Notes: a model not told the origin generated them from the sequence alone. A DNA stretch of 62,344 nucleotides from DATKZS01 sp035527835 [NCBI: bacterium] (GCA_035527835.1 DATKZS010000227.1:1-62344); one strand, 5' to 3'. Shown: positions 1 through 8,455, counted from the stretch's first letter. Program-made: numbers and translations.

Positions 1-153
1 ATGTGAGTAGCCGGGCGGTGAAACCCCCGGAATGGCGCGAGACATTATCCCGACCCTGAAGGGGTCGCACATCGCGGCCCCTGGTTCAACCCCTTCAGGG
101 TTGATACCTTGTGGGGGCGCTGTTCCGCAGGTTGCACCTACGGCTACTCATAT
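1..153. repeat. MITE-like dispersed element P, copy 1
   Basis: A second, very similar copy lies at 42616-42770. The ends form an imperfect terminal inverted repeat: ATGTGAGTAGCCG at the left and CGGCTACTCATAT at the right. Inside are two short palindromes, ACCCTGAAGGGGT and AACCCCTTCAGGGTT. There is no coding capacity. The copy starts at the first base of the window, so it may extend further left. A non-autonomous miniature element is an inference from the ends and the dispersed second copy. Confidence 0.7.
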
Positions 154-324
154 TTCACCCCTTGCGGGGTGCGCCAACAGAGCCGTGGCGAGGTTTGCTT
201 CTTGATCCACGGCCCCGGAGCCTGATCGAGAAAGGGTGGGAACGATGACCCAATTCCTATTTTGGACAAGAATGCTTCTACATTTTATATTCTTGCTTTT
301 TGATTCTTGATTCAGGAGTTTACG
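154..324. other. Leader region before cysS
   Basis: No gene is visible. A third CCCTTGCGGGGT palindrome of the element P type follows directly. The last 50 bases are AT-rich, with ATTCTTG words that resemble the word at 17005-17035. CAGGAG at 313-318 is the ribosome site for cysS. Confidence 0.5.
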
Positions 325-1782
325 ATGCCGCTGGAAGTCTACAACACTCTGGGCCGCGCCAAGGTCCCGTTCGAGCCGCTCACGGCGGGCCAGGTCCGCA
401 TGTACGCCTGCGGGCCGACGGTCTACGACGACGGCCACATCGGCCACGCCCGCGCCGCCGTGGTCTTCGACATGGTCCGGCGCTGGCTCGCGTTCAAGGG
501 CCTTGGCGTCACCTATGTCCGCAACTACACGGACGTTGACGACAAGATCATCAACCGGGCCAACGAGCTCGGGGTGGACTACCAAGAGGTCGCGGAGAAG
601 TACACGCGCCAGTACGAGGACGACGTGGGCCGGCTGCTGCTGCTCGAGCCTGACGTGAAGCCCAAGGTCTCGGAGCACATCCCCGACATCATCGCCATGG
701 TCAAGACGCTGGTGGACAAGGGCGCGGCGTACGAGGCCGCGGGCAGCGTTTATTTCGCGGTGGACAAGTTCGCGGGCTACGGCAAGCTCTCGGGCCGGAC
801 CCGGGAAGACATGGAGAACGTGGCGCGGGTGGACCACGACCCGTACAAGGAAAACGAGCTCGACTTCGCGCTGTGGAAGGCGGCCAAGCCGGGCGAGCCG
901 TCGTGGGAGAGCCCGTGGGGGCCGGGCCGGCCCGGCTGGCACATCGAGTGCTCGGTCATGAGCTCGAAGTACCTGGGCAAAACATTCGACATCCACGGCG
1001 GCGGCCGCGACCTCATCTTTCCCCACCACGAGAACGAGATCGCGCAGTCGGAGGCCGCCAACGGGACGCTCATGGCCAAGTACTGGCTCCACAACGGCCA
1101 CGTCACCAAGGACGGCGTCAAGATCTCCAAGTCGCTCGGCAACTTCATTCCGCTCAAGGACCTATATAAATCCTATGACCCCGAGGCCATCAAGTTCTTC
1201 CTCTTCGGCTGCCACTACAGCTCGCCGCTCGACTTCACGGACCCGGGCCTGCGCCAGGCCGAGCGCAACCTCGAACGCTTCTACGAGGCCCTGGACCTGG
1301 TGGACGCGCTGGCCGGCGACGATCAGCCGGCCATGGCCGGAGTGCCGCTGGCCGATGAGCTCGCCGGCCTGGAGGCCAAGGTCACGGCGGCCATGGACGA
1401 CGACTTCAACACGGCCAAGGCGCTGGCCGCGCTCTTCGACTTCCTCCACGCGCTGAACCAGCACCTTGCCGGAAAAAAGTCCGCCAAGAAACCCGGCTCG
1501 CGCGCGCTTCTGAAAAAGGCCGCGGCCGAGCTGAGAAGGCTGGGCGGCGTGCTCGGCCTCTTCTCCCAGGACCCCGCCGCCTACCTCGGCGCGCTTACCG
1601 CCATGCGGGTGCGGCTCAAGGGCCTGGACCCGTCAGCCATTGCCGCCCGGATCGAGGAGCGCAAAGTAGCGCGCGCGGCCAAAGACTTCGCCCGCGCCGA
1701 CCAGGTCCGCGCCGAGCTCGCCGCCCAGGGCGTCATCCTCGAAGACACGCCGCAAGGCACCAAGTGGCGAGTCGAGATGTGA
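325..1782 (+). CDS. cysS: Cysteine--tRNA ligase
   Basis: Class I aminoacyl-tRNA synthetase that charges tRNA-Cys in the cytoplasm. The protein is 485 residues, the usual length. It shows the zinc/ATP-site start YACGPTVYDDGHIGHAR (the HIGH-type signature), the zinc-side stretch WHIECSVMSSKYLG, the HGGGRDLIFPHHENE segment and the KISKS form of the KMSKS loop. The C-terminal helical tRNA-binding part is complete. I place the start at ATG 325, 6 bases after CAGGAG. An in-frame TTG at 307 lies upstream of that ribosome site and is less likely. The gene stands alone and is followed by a palindromic repeat tract. Confidence 0.97.
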   Translation: MPLEVYNTLGRAKVPFEPLTAGQVRMYACGPTVYDDGHIGHARAAVVFDMVRRWLAFKGLGVTYVRNYTDVDDKIINRANELGVDYQEVAEKYTRQYEDDVGRLLLLEPDVKPKVSEHIPDIIAMVKTLVDKGAAYEAAGSVYFAVDKFAGYGKLSGRTREDMENVARVDHDPYKENELDFALWKAAKPGEPSWESPWGPGRPGWHIECSVMSSKYLGKTFDIHGGGRDLIFPHHENEIAQSEAANGTLMAKYWLHNGHVTKDGVKISKSLGNFIPLKDLYKSYDPEAIKFFLFGCHYSSPLDFTDPGLRQAERNLERFYEALDLVDALAGDDQPAMAGVPLADELAGLEAKVTAAMDDDFNTAKALAALFDFLHALNQHLAGKKSAKKPGSRALLKKAAAELRRLGGVLGLFSQDPAAYLGALTAMRVRLKGLDPSAIAARIEERKVARAAKDFARADQVRAELAAQGVILEDTPQGTKWRVEM

Positions 1783-1786
1783 AGAG

Positions 1787-1978
1787 GAAGGCTTGAGGCT
1801 TGGGGCCTGAGGCTTAAGGTCCCAATTCCCACGCCTCAAGCCTCAAGCCCCAAGCCTCAAGCCTCAAGCCCCAAGCCTCAAGCCCCAATCCTCAAGCCTC
1901 AAGCCCCAAGCCTCAAGCCCCACGCCTCAAGCCTCAAGCCCCACGCCCCAAGCCTCAAGCCCCAAGCCTCAAGCCTGA
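1787..1978. repeat. Palindrome with expanded CAAGCCT tandem arm
   Basis: The left arm (1789-1819) carries GGCTTGAGGCTTGGGG. The right side (about 1831-1977) is a long irregular tandem of the complementary words CCTCAAG and CCCCAAG, roughly twenty units. It sits just after the cysS stop. It has the architecture of the other intergenic word-palindromes in the window, but with one arm amplified. The same word occurs at 61242-61275. Confidence 0.75.
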
Positions 1979-1979
1979 C

Positions 1980-2008
1980 TTGACTTTACCCATCCTTTTT
2001 GGTATCCT
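1980..2008 (+). promoter_or_regulatory. Sigma70-type promoter of xerD
   Basis: TTGACT (1980-1985), a 17-base spacer and TATCCT (2003-2008). Predicted transcription would start near 2015. That excludes the in-frame start codon at 1999 and supports the GTG start at 2050. Confidence 0.6.
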
Positions 2009-2049
2009 TAGAGGTGGATTTCAGATGTTGCGGAAGCGGAGGCGCGAAA

Positions 2050-2964
2050 GTGGAAATGGATTACGTGGACGAATATCTGAATCATTTGTCGGTTGAGCGC
2101 GGCCTGTCCTCGAACTCGGTGGAGGCATACAGTCATGACCTCTGCCGATTTTTTTCCTGGAGCCAGGACAAGCCGGTGGCCGCGGTCTCGGCGGAGGACT
2201 TGCGCTCTCACATGGCGTGGCTGCGCGGCGAGGGCATCAGCGCGCGGAGCGTGGCGCGGGCGGTGTCCGCGATTCGGGGCTATTTCCGGTACCTGTTGGA
2301 GGAAGAGATCCTGGACCACGACCCGACCGCGCTCTTGGACCGGCCCAAGCTCGCCAAGTCTTTGCCCGGCGTTCTCACCCGGGAGGAGGTCGAGCGGCTG
2401 CTCACCGCCCCGGACCTGGACAACCTGGAGGGCCGCCGCGACCGGGCCATGCTCGAGATGCTCTACGCCGCGGGCCTGCGCGTGTCCGAGCTCACCGGGC
2501 TGTCCCTGAACGACGTGGACCTCATGGCCGGGGTGGTCCGCGCCTTTGGCAAGGGCAGCAAGGAGCGGCTGGTTCCCATCGGCGAGGAGGCGGCCAACCG
2601 CGTGCGCGACTACCTCGTGGCCGCGCGTCCCGTTTTCGCGCGCGGCTCGAACACGGACGCGCTGTTTTTAAGCCGGCGCGGCAAGGGGCTCACGCGCCAG
2701 GCGGTGTGGTACCGCATCAAGATGTACTGCCTGCTGGCCGGGATCGGCGGCAAGATCTCGCCCCACACCTTCCGCCACAGCTTCGCCACTCACCTGTTGG
2801 AAGGCGGCGCCGACCTCCGCGCGGTCCAGGCCATGCTCGGCCACGCCGACATCTCCACCACCCAGATTTACACCCACATGGACCGGGCGCGGCTCCGCGA
2901 GGAGTACGACCGCTATCACCCCCGCTCCGGGGCAGTGCCGTCCCCCGCCAAGGAGGACCCATGA
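2050..2964 (+). CDS. xerD: Tyrosine recombinase XerD-like
   Basis: Site-specific recombinase of the XerC/XerD family, which resolves chromosome dimers at dif. The protein is 304 residues. The N-terminal SAM-like core-binding domain covers about 1-90 and the catalytic domain the rest. Visible catalytic elements are Arg144 in GLRVSEL, Lys in GKGSKERLVP, HTFRH (HxxR), LGHADISTTQIY and the nucleophile Tyr274. The end, YDRYHPRSG, resembles XerD more than XerC. The start is GTG 2050, 7 bases after GGAGG (2038-2042). The gene overlaps the next one by ATGA. Assignment to XerD rather than XerC is moderate, and no dif site was seen. Confidence 0.9.
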   Translation: MEMDYVDEYLNHLSVERGLSSNSVEAYSHDLCRFFSWSQDKPVAAVSAEDLRSHMAWLRGEGISARSVARAVSAIRGYFRYLLEEEILDHDPTALLDRPKLAKSLPGVLTREEVERLLTAPDLDNLEGRRDRAMLEMLYAAGLRVSELTGLSLNDVDLMAGVVRAFGKGSKERLVPIGEEAANRVRDYLVAARPVFARGSNTDALFLSRRGKGLTRQAVWYRIKMYCLLAGIGGKISPHTFRHSFATHLLEGGADLRAVQAMLGHADISTTQIYTHMDRARLREEYDRYHPRSGAVPSPAKEDP

Positions 2965-3239
2965 TCGAGATCGAGCTGACGCCCACGGAGCGCCGGCTTA
3001 TCCATCATTGGATCGAGTGCATGAGGGAGGAGTCCAGCCACCGCGGCGACGGCGACGCGGTCTTCCCCGACGAGCGGATCGTGGAGGGCAAGCTTGACCA
3101 CGCGGGCCCGGTCCGGCTCACCCGGCGCCACCTGGAGGAAATCCTGGACTGGTCGGAATCAAGCCACCAGAGCATAGCCTTCACCGCCGAAGAGGTCATG
3201 CTGATCCCGAAAATCAAAAACGCCCTGTTCAGCGTCTGA
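2961..3239 (+). CDS. Small conserved-looking hypothetical protein
   Basis: A 92-residue acidic protein starting MIEIELTPTERRLIHHW. It has no membrane segment, signal or cysteine motif. It is translated from ATG 2961, which overlaps the xerD stop (ATGA), with AGGAGG at 2951-2956. Its own stop overlaps the next start (TGATG). This tight coupling to xerD and the CCA-type gene is the main evidence that it is real. I do not recognise the family and assign no function. Confidence 0.75.
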   Translation: MIEIELTPTERRLIHHWIECMREESSHRGDGDAVFPDERIVEGKLDHAGPVRLTRRHLEEILDWSESSHQSIAFTAEEVMLIPKIKNALFSV

Positions 3240-4582
3240 TGCCGGTAATGACGTCCATAAACTCCGATGCGGTCCGGATCTTGAAGCGGCTCCGCGAGCG
3301 CGGCCACCAGGCCTTCCTGGTCGGCGGCTGCGTGCGCGACCTGCTCATGGGCCACAAGCCCAAGGACTGGGACGTGGCCACCGACGCCCGGCCCGAAGAG
3401 GTCATGGCGCTCTTTGCGAAGACCATCCCGGTGGGCGAGAAGTTCGGCGTGGTCATCGTGCGGCGCCGCCACCGCAACTTCGAGGTCGCGACCTTCCGCG
3501 AGGAATGGGGCTACTCCGACGGGCGCCGCCCGGACGGCGTGAGATTCTCGACCGCCAAGGCCGACGCCTCCCGCCGCGACTTCACCATCAACGGCCTGTT
3601 TTACGATCCGGTTACGAAGAAGATCATTGACCACGTGGGCGGGCAAAAGGACCTGGCCCGCGGCGTGATCCGCGCCATCGGCGACCCGGAGGCCCGCTTT
3701 AACGAGGACAAGCTGCGCATGATGCGCGCCGTGCGCTTTGCCGCGCGCTTTGACTTCAAGATCGCGGCGCGGACCGCGCGGGCCATCCGGGAGCACGCGG
3801 CCGAGATCGTCGAGGTGAGCCGCGAGCGCGTGCGCGACGAGCTCATGCACGTCCTCCAGGAGGACCGGCCGGTGCGGGGACTCCGGCTCATGGACGAGCT
3901 CGGCCTGCTCGCCGAGGTCCTGCCCGAGGTCGCCGCCATGAAGGGCGTCAAGCAGCCGCCCGAGTTCCACCCGGAGGGCGACGTGTTCGAGCACACGCTG
4001 ATCATGCTCGGCCTGATGCGGCGCCGCTTTCGGGCGCGGCCGGAGTTCGCGCTGGCCGTCATGCTCCACGACGTGGGCAAGCCGCCGACCTACGAGGAGC
4101 TGGACCGCATCCGCTTCAACAACCACATGAGCGTGGGCGCCGAGATGTCCGGGAAAATTCTCCGCCGCCTGCGCTTCTCGCGCGACGCCATCACCATCGT
4201 GGCCGAGCTGATCGCCGACCACCTCAGGTTCAAGGACGTGATGAAGATGAGGCCGGCCACCTTGAAGCGGTTCCTGCGCCGCGAGCACTTTGACCTGCAC
4301 CTCGAGCTCCACCGCCTCGACTGTCTCGCCAGCCACGGCGACCTCAGCAACCACCGCTTCTGCCGCCAAAAACTCCGCGAGCTCGGACAGGAGCCGCAAA
4401 AGCTCCGGCCCCCGCGCCTGGTCACCGGCGATGACCTGATCAAGATGGGCCTTCCGCCCGGCCCGGCCTTCCGCGAGATCCTCTCCGCATTGGAGGATGC
4501 GCAGCTCGAGGGCAAGGCCCGCGACCGGGCCGAGGCCCTGGAGTGGGTCAAGAATTATATTGCCGCGGCCGGCAAAGATTGA
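3239..4582 (+). CDS. cca: CCA-adding / poly(A) polymerase family nucleotidyltransferase with HD domain
   Basis: Class II tRNA nucleotidyltransferase-type protein of 447 residues. The head domain has LVGGCVRDLLMG and the metal-binding DWDVATDA. The neck follows with RFNEDKLRMMRAVRFAARF. A C-terminal HD phosphohydrolase region contains FEHTLIMLG and LAVMLHDVGKPP. The likely role is 3'-CCA addition or repair of tRNA; a poly(A) polymerase activity cannot be excluded from sequence. The start overlaps the upstream stop (TGATG); ATG 3248 is an alternative. The last codons, AAA GAT TGA, run straight into a palindromic repeat with the edge GATTGAACCGC, so the terminus seems shaped by that element. Confidence 0.88.
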   Translation: MPVMTSINSDAVRILKRLRERGHQAFLVGGCVRDLLMGHKPKDWDVATDARPEEVMALFAKTIPVGEKFGVVIVRRRHRNFEVATFREEWGYSDGRRPDGVRFSTAKADASRRDFTINGLFYDPVTKKIIDHVGGQKDLARGVIRAIGDPEARFNEDKLRMMRAVRFAARFDFKIAARTARAIREHAAEIVEVSRERVRDELMHVLQEDRPVRGLRLMDELGLLAEVLPEVAAMKGVKQPPEFHPEGDVFEHTLIMLGLMRRRFRARPEFALAVMLHDVGKPPTYEELDRIRFNNHMSVGAEMSGKILRRLRFSRDAITIVAELIADHLRFKDVMKMRPATLKRFLRREHFDLHLELHRLDCLASHGDLSNHRFCRQKLRELGQEPQKLRPPRLVTGDDLIKMGLPPGPAFREILSALEDAQLEGKARDRAEALEWVKNYIAAAGKD

Positions 4583-4735
4583 ACCGCGGAGACGTAGTGG
4601 CGGGGACACTCTTGTCCCCCGCACCTCTCGACCATTGCGACGCCGCCCGACAAGAGTGTCGGGCTCCACCTGCCATAATGTCGCGGAGAAAAATTATTTA
4701 GAAATTTCTCCGCGTCCTCCGCGTCTCCGTGGTCA
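4577..4735. repeat. Intergenic palindrome (CGCGGAGA word) interrupted by element Q
   Basis: The left edge GATTGAACCGCGGAGACG starts within the last codon of the upstream gene. The right arm (about 4706-4733) is CTCCGCGTCCTCCGCG followed by TCTCCGTGGTC. The inner arms CGCGGAGAAA and TTTCTCCGCG flank an AT-rich loop near 4692-4708. Between the outer and inner left arm sits the 80-base element Q (4598-4677). The simplest reading is insertion of Q into an older palindrome. Confidence 0.75.
4598..4677 (+). repeat. REPIN-like two-hairpin element Q, copy 1
   Basis: Two hairpins, GGGGACACTCTTGTCCCC and GCCCGACAAGAGTGTCGGGC, lie about 30 bases apart. Their cores are reverse complements of each other, and their loops CTCT and AGAG are complementary. 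A second copy lies in opposite orientation at 30457-30536. The paired inverted hairpins are the layout of REP doublets. Confidence 0.75.
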
Positions 4736-4804
4736 AACCAATGCCGCAGTCTCTTCCAGCGCCGATGAAAGCGGCGTCGTGCCGCCGTACTCCGGATTCT
4801 TCAC

Positions 4805-4834
4805 TTGACGCCGGGGCCGCGAATCGGGTATTGA
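4805..4834 (+). promoter_or_regulatory. Possible promoter of the lipid kinase gene
   Basis: TTGACG (4805-4810), an 18-base spacer and TATTGA (4829-4834), placed 38 bases before ATG 4872. The -10 match is imperfect. Confidence 0.4.
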
Positions 4835-4871
4835 TTAAGGGTCGGGGTAACGACGAGCAAGGAGTGAATTC

Positions 4872-5804
4872 ATGGCAGGCATCGGTATCATCCATAATCC
4901 TTTTGCCAAGGGCAACCTGAAGCGTCCGTGGATCGCCAAGGACATCAAGGCGCTGGTCGAAGGCGTGGGCGTGTTCCGCGAGACCCGTAACATCAACGAG
5001 CTGCCCGCGGTGGCCGAGGAATTCATCGCGCAGGGCATTGACACGATCGCGGTGAACGGCGGCGACGGCACCCTGCACCTCGTGCTCTCGGCCTTCGTGA
5101 ATGTCTACCGCGGCCGGCCGCTGCCGCGGGTCATGTCGCTGCGCGGCGGCACCATGAACACCATGTCCAATTCCCTCAAGATCAAGGGCAACACCATGAG
5201 CATCCTCAAGCAAGCGGTCAAGAAGTACAAGGCCGGCGAGCCGTTCGTCGAGAAGCCCCAGCACCTGCTCAAGATCAACGATAAATACGGGTTCATGAGC
5301 GGCGCCGGGATCATCGCCAATTTCCTCGACGCCTATTACTCCGGCTCGAGCACGGGGCCGTGGCAGGCGGCCAAGCTGGTGTCCAAGACCATCGCCAGCG
5401 CGCTGACCGGCACCGAGTACGCCAAGAACATGTTCAAGGCCTCGCCCTGGAGCGTCACCGTGGATGGAAAGGCCCTGGAGCCCTCCGAGTTCACCGTGAT
5501 CCTGGCCTGCACCATCAGGGAGCTGGGACTGGGATTTGCGCCCACGCCCCGGGCCTATGACAAGCCCGGCCATTTCCATTTCATCGCGTCCACCATCAAG
5601 CCCTTCAAGTTGGTCCCCTTAGTTCCCGTTATTTGGCTCGGCCGTGACCTCAAGCACCGCGACATCCAGCACACCGACGCCATCAAGGAGGCAGTAGTCG
5701 TCCCGAGAGGCCGCCAGCGCTGGAGTGTGGACGGCGAGATGTACGACACCAATGAGCCGCTCCACTACTCGGTCGGGCCCACGGTGACCGTCGTGGAACC
5801 GTGA
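4872..5804 (+). CDS. Diacylglycerol/lipid kinase family protein
   Basis: A 310-residue protein of the DAGK-catalytic fold, ATP-dependent kinases acting on diacylglycerol, sphingoid or related lipids at the inner membrane. The nucleotide loop appears as VNGGDGTLHLVL (GGDGT at about residues 59-63). The N-terminal IIHNPFAKGN matches the usual glycine/asparagine-containing first strand. The C-terminal beta domain ends with the substrate-side stretch RWSVDGEMYDT, close to the family's D-G-E motif. The start is ATG 4872 with GGAG at 4861-4864. The lipid substrate cannot be told from sequence. The gene is alone between two palindromic repeats. Confidence 0.85.
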   Translation: MAGIGIIHNPFAKGNLKRPWIAKDIKALVEGVGVFRETRNINELPAVAEEFIAQGIDTIAVNGGDGTLHLVLSAFVNVYRGRPLPRVMSLRGGTMNTMSNSLKIKGNTMSILKQAVKKYKAGEPFVEKPQHLLKINDKYGFMSGAGIIANFLDAYYSGSSTGPWQAAKLVSKTIASALTGTEYAKNMFKASPWSVTVDGKALEPSEFTVILACTIRELGLGFAPTPRAYDKPGHFHFIASTIKPFKLVPLVPVIWLGRDLKHRDIQHTDAIKEAVVVPRGRQRWSVDGEMYDTNEPLHYSVGPTVTVVEP

Positions 5805-5808
5805 GGAG

Positions 5809-5875
5809 AGTAGATAGTAGGTAGTAGAGAGGTAATGACTTTTCCCTATATGCTATCTACTACCTACCATCTACT
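5809..5875. repeat. Intergenic palindrome (TAGATAGTAGG word)
   Basis: The left arm GTAGATAGTAGGTAGTAG (5810-5827) pairs with CTACTACCTACCATCTAC (5857-5874) around an AT-rich loop. It lies directly after the lipid kinase stop and before mtnP, with a T-run after the right arm, so it could also work as a terminator. Confidence 0.75.
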
Positions 5876-5893
5876 TTTTTACCGGAGGCGAAG

Positions 5894-6754
5894 ATGAATC
5901 CCGTACGCATCGGCGTGCTCGGCGGCAGCGGGCTGTACGACGTCGAGGACATGAAGATCGAGGGGACCGTCAAGGTGGACACGCCGTGGGGCGAGCCGTC
6001 CGGCGAGTTCGTGATCGGGTCTCTGGCCGGCGTGCGCGTGGCCTTTCTTCCCCGCCACGGCAAGGGCCACCGCATCCCGCCCACCTTCATCAACTACCGC
6101 GCCAACATCTGGGGCATGAAGAAGCTCGGGGTCGAGCGCCTGATCGCCTCCGGGGCCTGCGGCTCGTTCAAGGAGGAACTGCCGCCGGGTCACATCGTGG
6201 TCATTGACCAGTTCCTCGACCGCACCCGGAACCGCCTGAGCACCTTCACCGGGCCCGGGCTGGTGGCCCACGTCCTCTTCGCCGACCCGGTGTGCGGAGA
6301 CCTCGCCCGCGTCCTGTTCGAGTCCGGCAAAAAGGCCGGCGCGCCCGTGACCCTGGGCGGCACCTACGTGTGCATGGAAGGCCCGCAGTTCTCCACCCGC
6401 GCCGAGAGCTATTTTTACAAGTCCACCGGGGCGGACGTGATCGGCATGACCAACCTGACCGAGGCCAAGCTGGCGCGGGAGGCCGAGCTCTGCTATGCGT
6501 CGCTGGCGCTGGTCACCGACTTCGATTGCTGGCACGAGAGCGAGGAGGACGTGACCATCGAGGCCGTGCTGGCGGTGATGAAGCAGAACGTGAACACCTT
6601 CCGCGCCATCATCCGCGAGGCCATCCCGCGGCTCGCGGGCGAGCGGACCTGCGGGTGCAAGGACGCCATGAAGTTCGCCGTGATCACCGCGCCGGAGGCC
6701 ATCCCGGAACAATACAAGAAAGACCTGGACCTGGTGCTGGGCAAATATCTTTAA
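5894..6754 (+). CDS. mtnP: S-methyl-5'-thioadenosine phosphorylase
   Basis: Purine nucleoside phosphorylase family 2 enzyme of 286 residues. It cleaves 5'-methylthioadenosine (or inosine in some members) with phosphate to adenine and methylthioribose-1-phosphate in methionine salvage. Signatures are IGVLGGSGLYD at the N-terminus, the phosphate-site PRHGKGHRIPP, ANIWGMKKLGV, the long MEGPQFSTRAES and the base-binding MTNLTEAKLARE with SLALVTDFDCWH. The start is ATG 5894 with GGAGG at 5883-5887. No other methionine-salvage genes are adjacent. Confidence 0.95.
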   Translation: MNPVRIGVLGGSGLYDVEDMKIEGTVKVDTPWGEPSGEFVIGSLAGVRVAFLPRHGKGHRIPPTFINYRANIWGMKKLGVERLIASGACGSFKEELPPGHIVVIDQFLDRTRNRLSTFTGPGLVAHVLFADPVCGDLARVLFESGKKAGAPVTLGGTYVCMEGPQFSTRAESYFYKSTGADVIGMTNLTEAKLAREAELCYASLALVTDFDCWHESEEDVTIEAVLAVMKQNVNTFRAIIREAIPRLAGERTCGCKDAMKFAVITAPEAIPEQYKKDLDLVLGKYL

Positions 6755-6828
6755 ATTCGTAGCGCGCAACGCCTAGAGCGTAGCGCGGGCAAGAATCGTA
6801 ATCGCCCATTGCTGCAAGGAGGACCGTC

Positions 6829-8292
6829 ATGAAAAAAACCCGCGTCGCCGGATGGTGCGTCATGCTGGCCCTGGCCCTGCCCCCGGCGGCGGGCGCCAAG
6901 TCGGCGGCCATTGACCAGGCGGTGGTCAAGGTCATCACGGTGGTCTCGGACCCGAACTACGACATGCCCTGGCAGGCCGGGCCGCAGGGCATGCAATCCG
7001 GGTCGGGAGTGGTGATCGAGAGCGGGCTGATTCTCACCAACGCTCACGTGGTGACCAACGAAACCTTCGTGCAGGTTCAGCGTCAGGGCGACCCGGCCAA
7101 GTATCCGGCCAGGGTGGTGATGGCGGGCCACGAGTGCGACCTGGCGCTGATCGAGGTCGCGGACCCCAAGTTCCACAAGGACCTGAAGCCCCTTGGCTTC
7201 GGCGAGATGCCCAAGCTCCGCGACAAGGTCGCGGCCTACGGCTATCCCATCGGCGGCGACAAGCTCTCCATCACCGAGGGCGTGGTCTCGAGGATCGAGA
7301 TGGGCCGCTACAGCCACTGCTGGAAGTCGCTCCTGCTCATCCAGATTGACGCGGCCATCAACCCCGGCAACTCCGGCGGGCCCGTGATCAAGGACGACAA
7401 GATCGTGGGCATCGCCTTCCAGGGCATCGGCGGCGCGGACAACGTGGGCTACATGATCCCGCCGCCGGTGATCCGGCATTTCTTGAAGGACGCCCAGGAC
7501 GGCAAGTATGACGGGTTCCCCGCCCTCGGCTTCGAGTTCCAGAACCTGGAGAACCCGCAGCACCGCGCCGCGCTGGGCATGGCCGCCAACCAAAGCGGCG
7601 TGATGGTCACCCGCGTGGGCTTCAGCTCCTCGGCCTGGGACGAGCTCAAGCCCGGCGACGTGATCATGGCCATTGAAGGACAGCAGGTCGCCAACGACGG
7701 CACCATCCCCTTTACCGGCGGCGAGCGCATCATGTTCTCCTACGTCCTGATCGGGAAGTTCCCCGGCGATCCCCTCCGCCTCGGCATCCTGCGCGGCGGC
7801 AAGGACCAGGCTATCACCGTCACCCTCAATAACGAGCCCTCCATCATCTCCACCTGCGAGTTCGACCGCATGCCGACCTATTACATCTTCGGCGGCTTCG
7901 TCTTCTCGCCGCTCACCCTGAACTACCTGCAGGGCGCGGACCCGCGCCAGTGGTGGTACACCGCGCCCGTCGAGCTCCGCTATCACCTGGCCCAGGATAT
8001 CGCCACGTCCGAGCACCAGCAGGTGATCGTGCTCCAGTACGTGCTGGCGGACGAGGTCAACGTCGGCTACCACGACGTCGAGGACGAGGTGGTGACAAAG
8101 GTGAACGGCGAGGGCGTCAAGGACATGAAGGACCTGGTGGCCAGGATCGGGTCGTCAAAATCCCAGTACATCGAGATCGAGACGGAGAGCGGCGACAAGC
8201 TCGTGCTCGCCGCCACGGACGCCAATGCCGCCAACCCCCGCATCATGGCCCGCTACCGCATCCCCGCCGACCGGTCGGACGACCTGAAATAG
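6829..8292 (+). CDS. DegP/HtrA-like periplasmic serine protease with PDZ domains
   Basis: A 487-residue exported protease. A signal peptide ends near AGA (residues 20-23). The trypsin-like domain has the triad His73 (LTNAHVV), Asp104 (HECDLALIEV) and Ser182 (INPGNSGGP). PDZ-like modules follow: one includes LGFEFQNLE and KPGDVIMAIEG, and the second holds VVTKVNGEGVKDMKDLV. It probably degrades or chaperones misfolded envelope proteins. The start is ATG 6829 with AAGGAGG at 6818-6824. The gene converges on the solute-binding gene, with a perfect palindrome between them. Confidence 0.92.
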   Translation: MKKTRVAGWCVMLALALPPAAGAKSAAIDQAVVKVITVVSDPNYDMPWQAGPQGMQSGSGVVIESGLILTNAHVVTNETFVQVQRQGDPAKYPARVVMAGHECDLALIEVADPKFHKDLKPLGFGEMPKLRDKVAAYGYPIGGDKLSITEGVVSRIEMGRYSHCWKSLLLIQIDAAINPGNSGGPVIKDDKIVGIAFQGIGGADNVGYMIPPPVIRHFLKDAQDGKYDGFPALGFEFQNLENPQHRAALGMAANQSGVMVTRVGFSSSAWDELKPGDVIMAIEGQQVANDGTIPFTGGERIMFSYVLIGKFPGDPLRLGILRGGKDQAITVTLNNEPSIISTCEFDRMPTYYIFGGFVFSPLTLNYLQGADPRQWWYTAPVELRYHLAQDIATSEHQQVIVLQYVLADEVNVGYHDVEDEVVTKVNGEGVKDMKDLVARIGSSKSQYIEIETESGDKLVLAATDANAANPRIMARYRIPADRSDDLK

Positions 8293-8335
8293 AACTCGCT
8301 CAGCCGGCGAGACGGGTAGAAGGGAAATTTTATTG

Positions 8336-8425
8336 CACGCAAAGGCGCAAAGGACGCAAAGGAAAAATCAGAATAATGAATATGTGTTAATCTGATTTCC
8401 TTTGCGTCCTTTGCGCCTTTGCGTG
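8336..8425. terminator. Perfect palindrome between convergent genes, probable bidirectional terminator
   Basis: Left arm 8336-8365 and right arm 8396-8425 are exact reverse complements over 30 bases, built from the word GCAAAGG. The 30-base AT-rich loop is itself partly palindromic (AATCAG and CTGA). The position between two convergent stop codons (8292 and 8456) suits termination from both sides. It also belongs to the intergenic word-palindrome class. Confidence 0.7.
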
Positions 8426-8455
8426 GTTAAAAAAGACCTGATAAGTCTATTGAGC

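Noticed and set aside
1999-2049. Upstream start for xerD at 1999
   Set aside because: It overlaps the -35/-10 promoter region, while GTG 2050 has a well-placed GGAGG.
3005-4669. Long open frame on the minus strand opposite the CCA-type gene
   Set aside because: GC-rich genes leave long antisense frames. The product is low-complexity and His/Leu/Ala-rich, and the plus-strand gene has clear family motifs.
6751-8073. Long minus-strand frame opposite the DegP-like gene
   Set aside because: Antisense shadow; the catalytic triad and signal peptide are on the plus strand.
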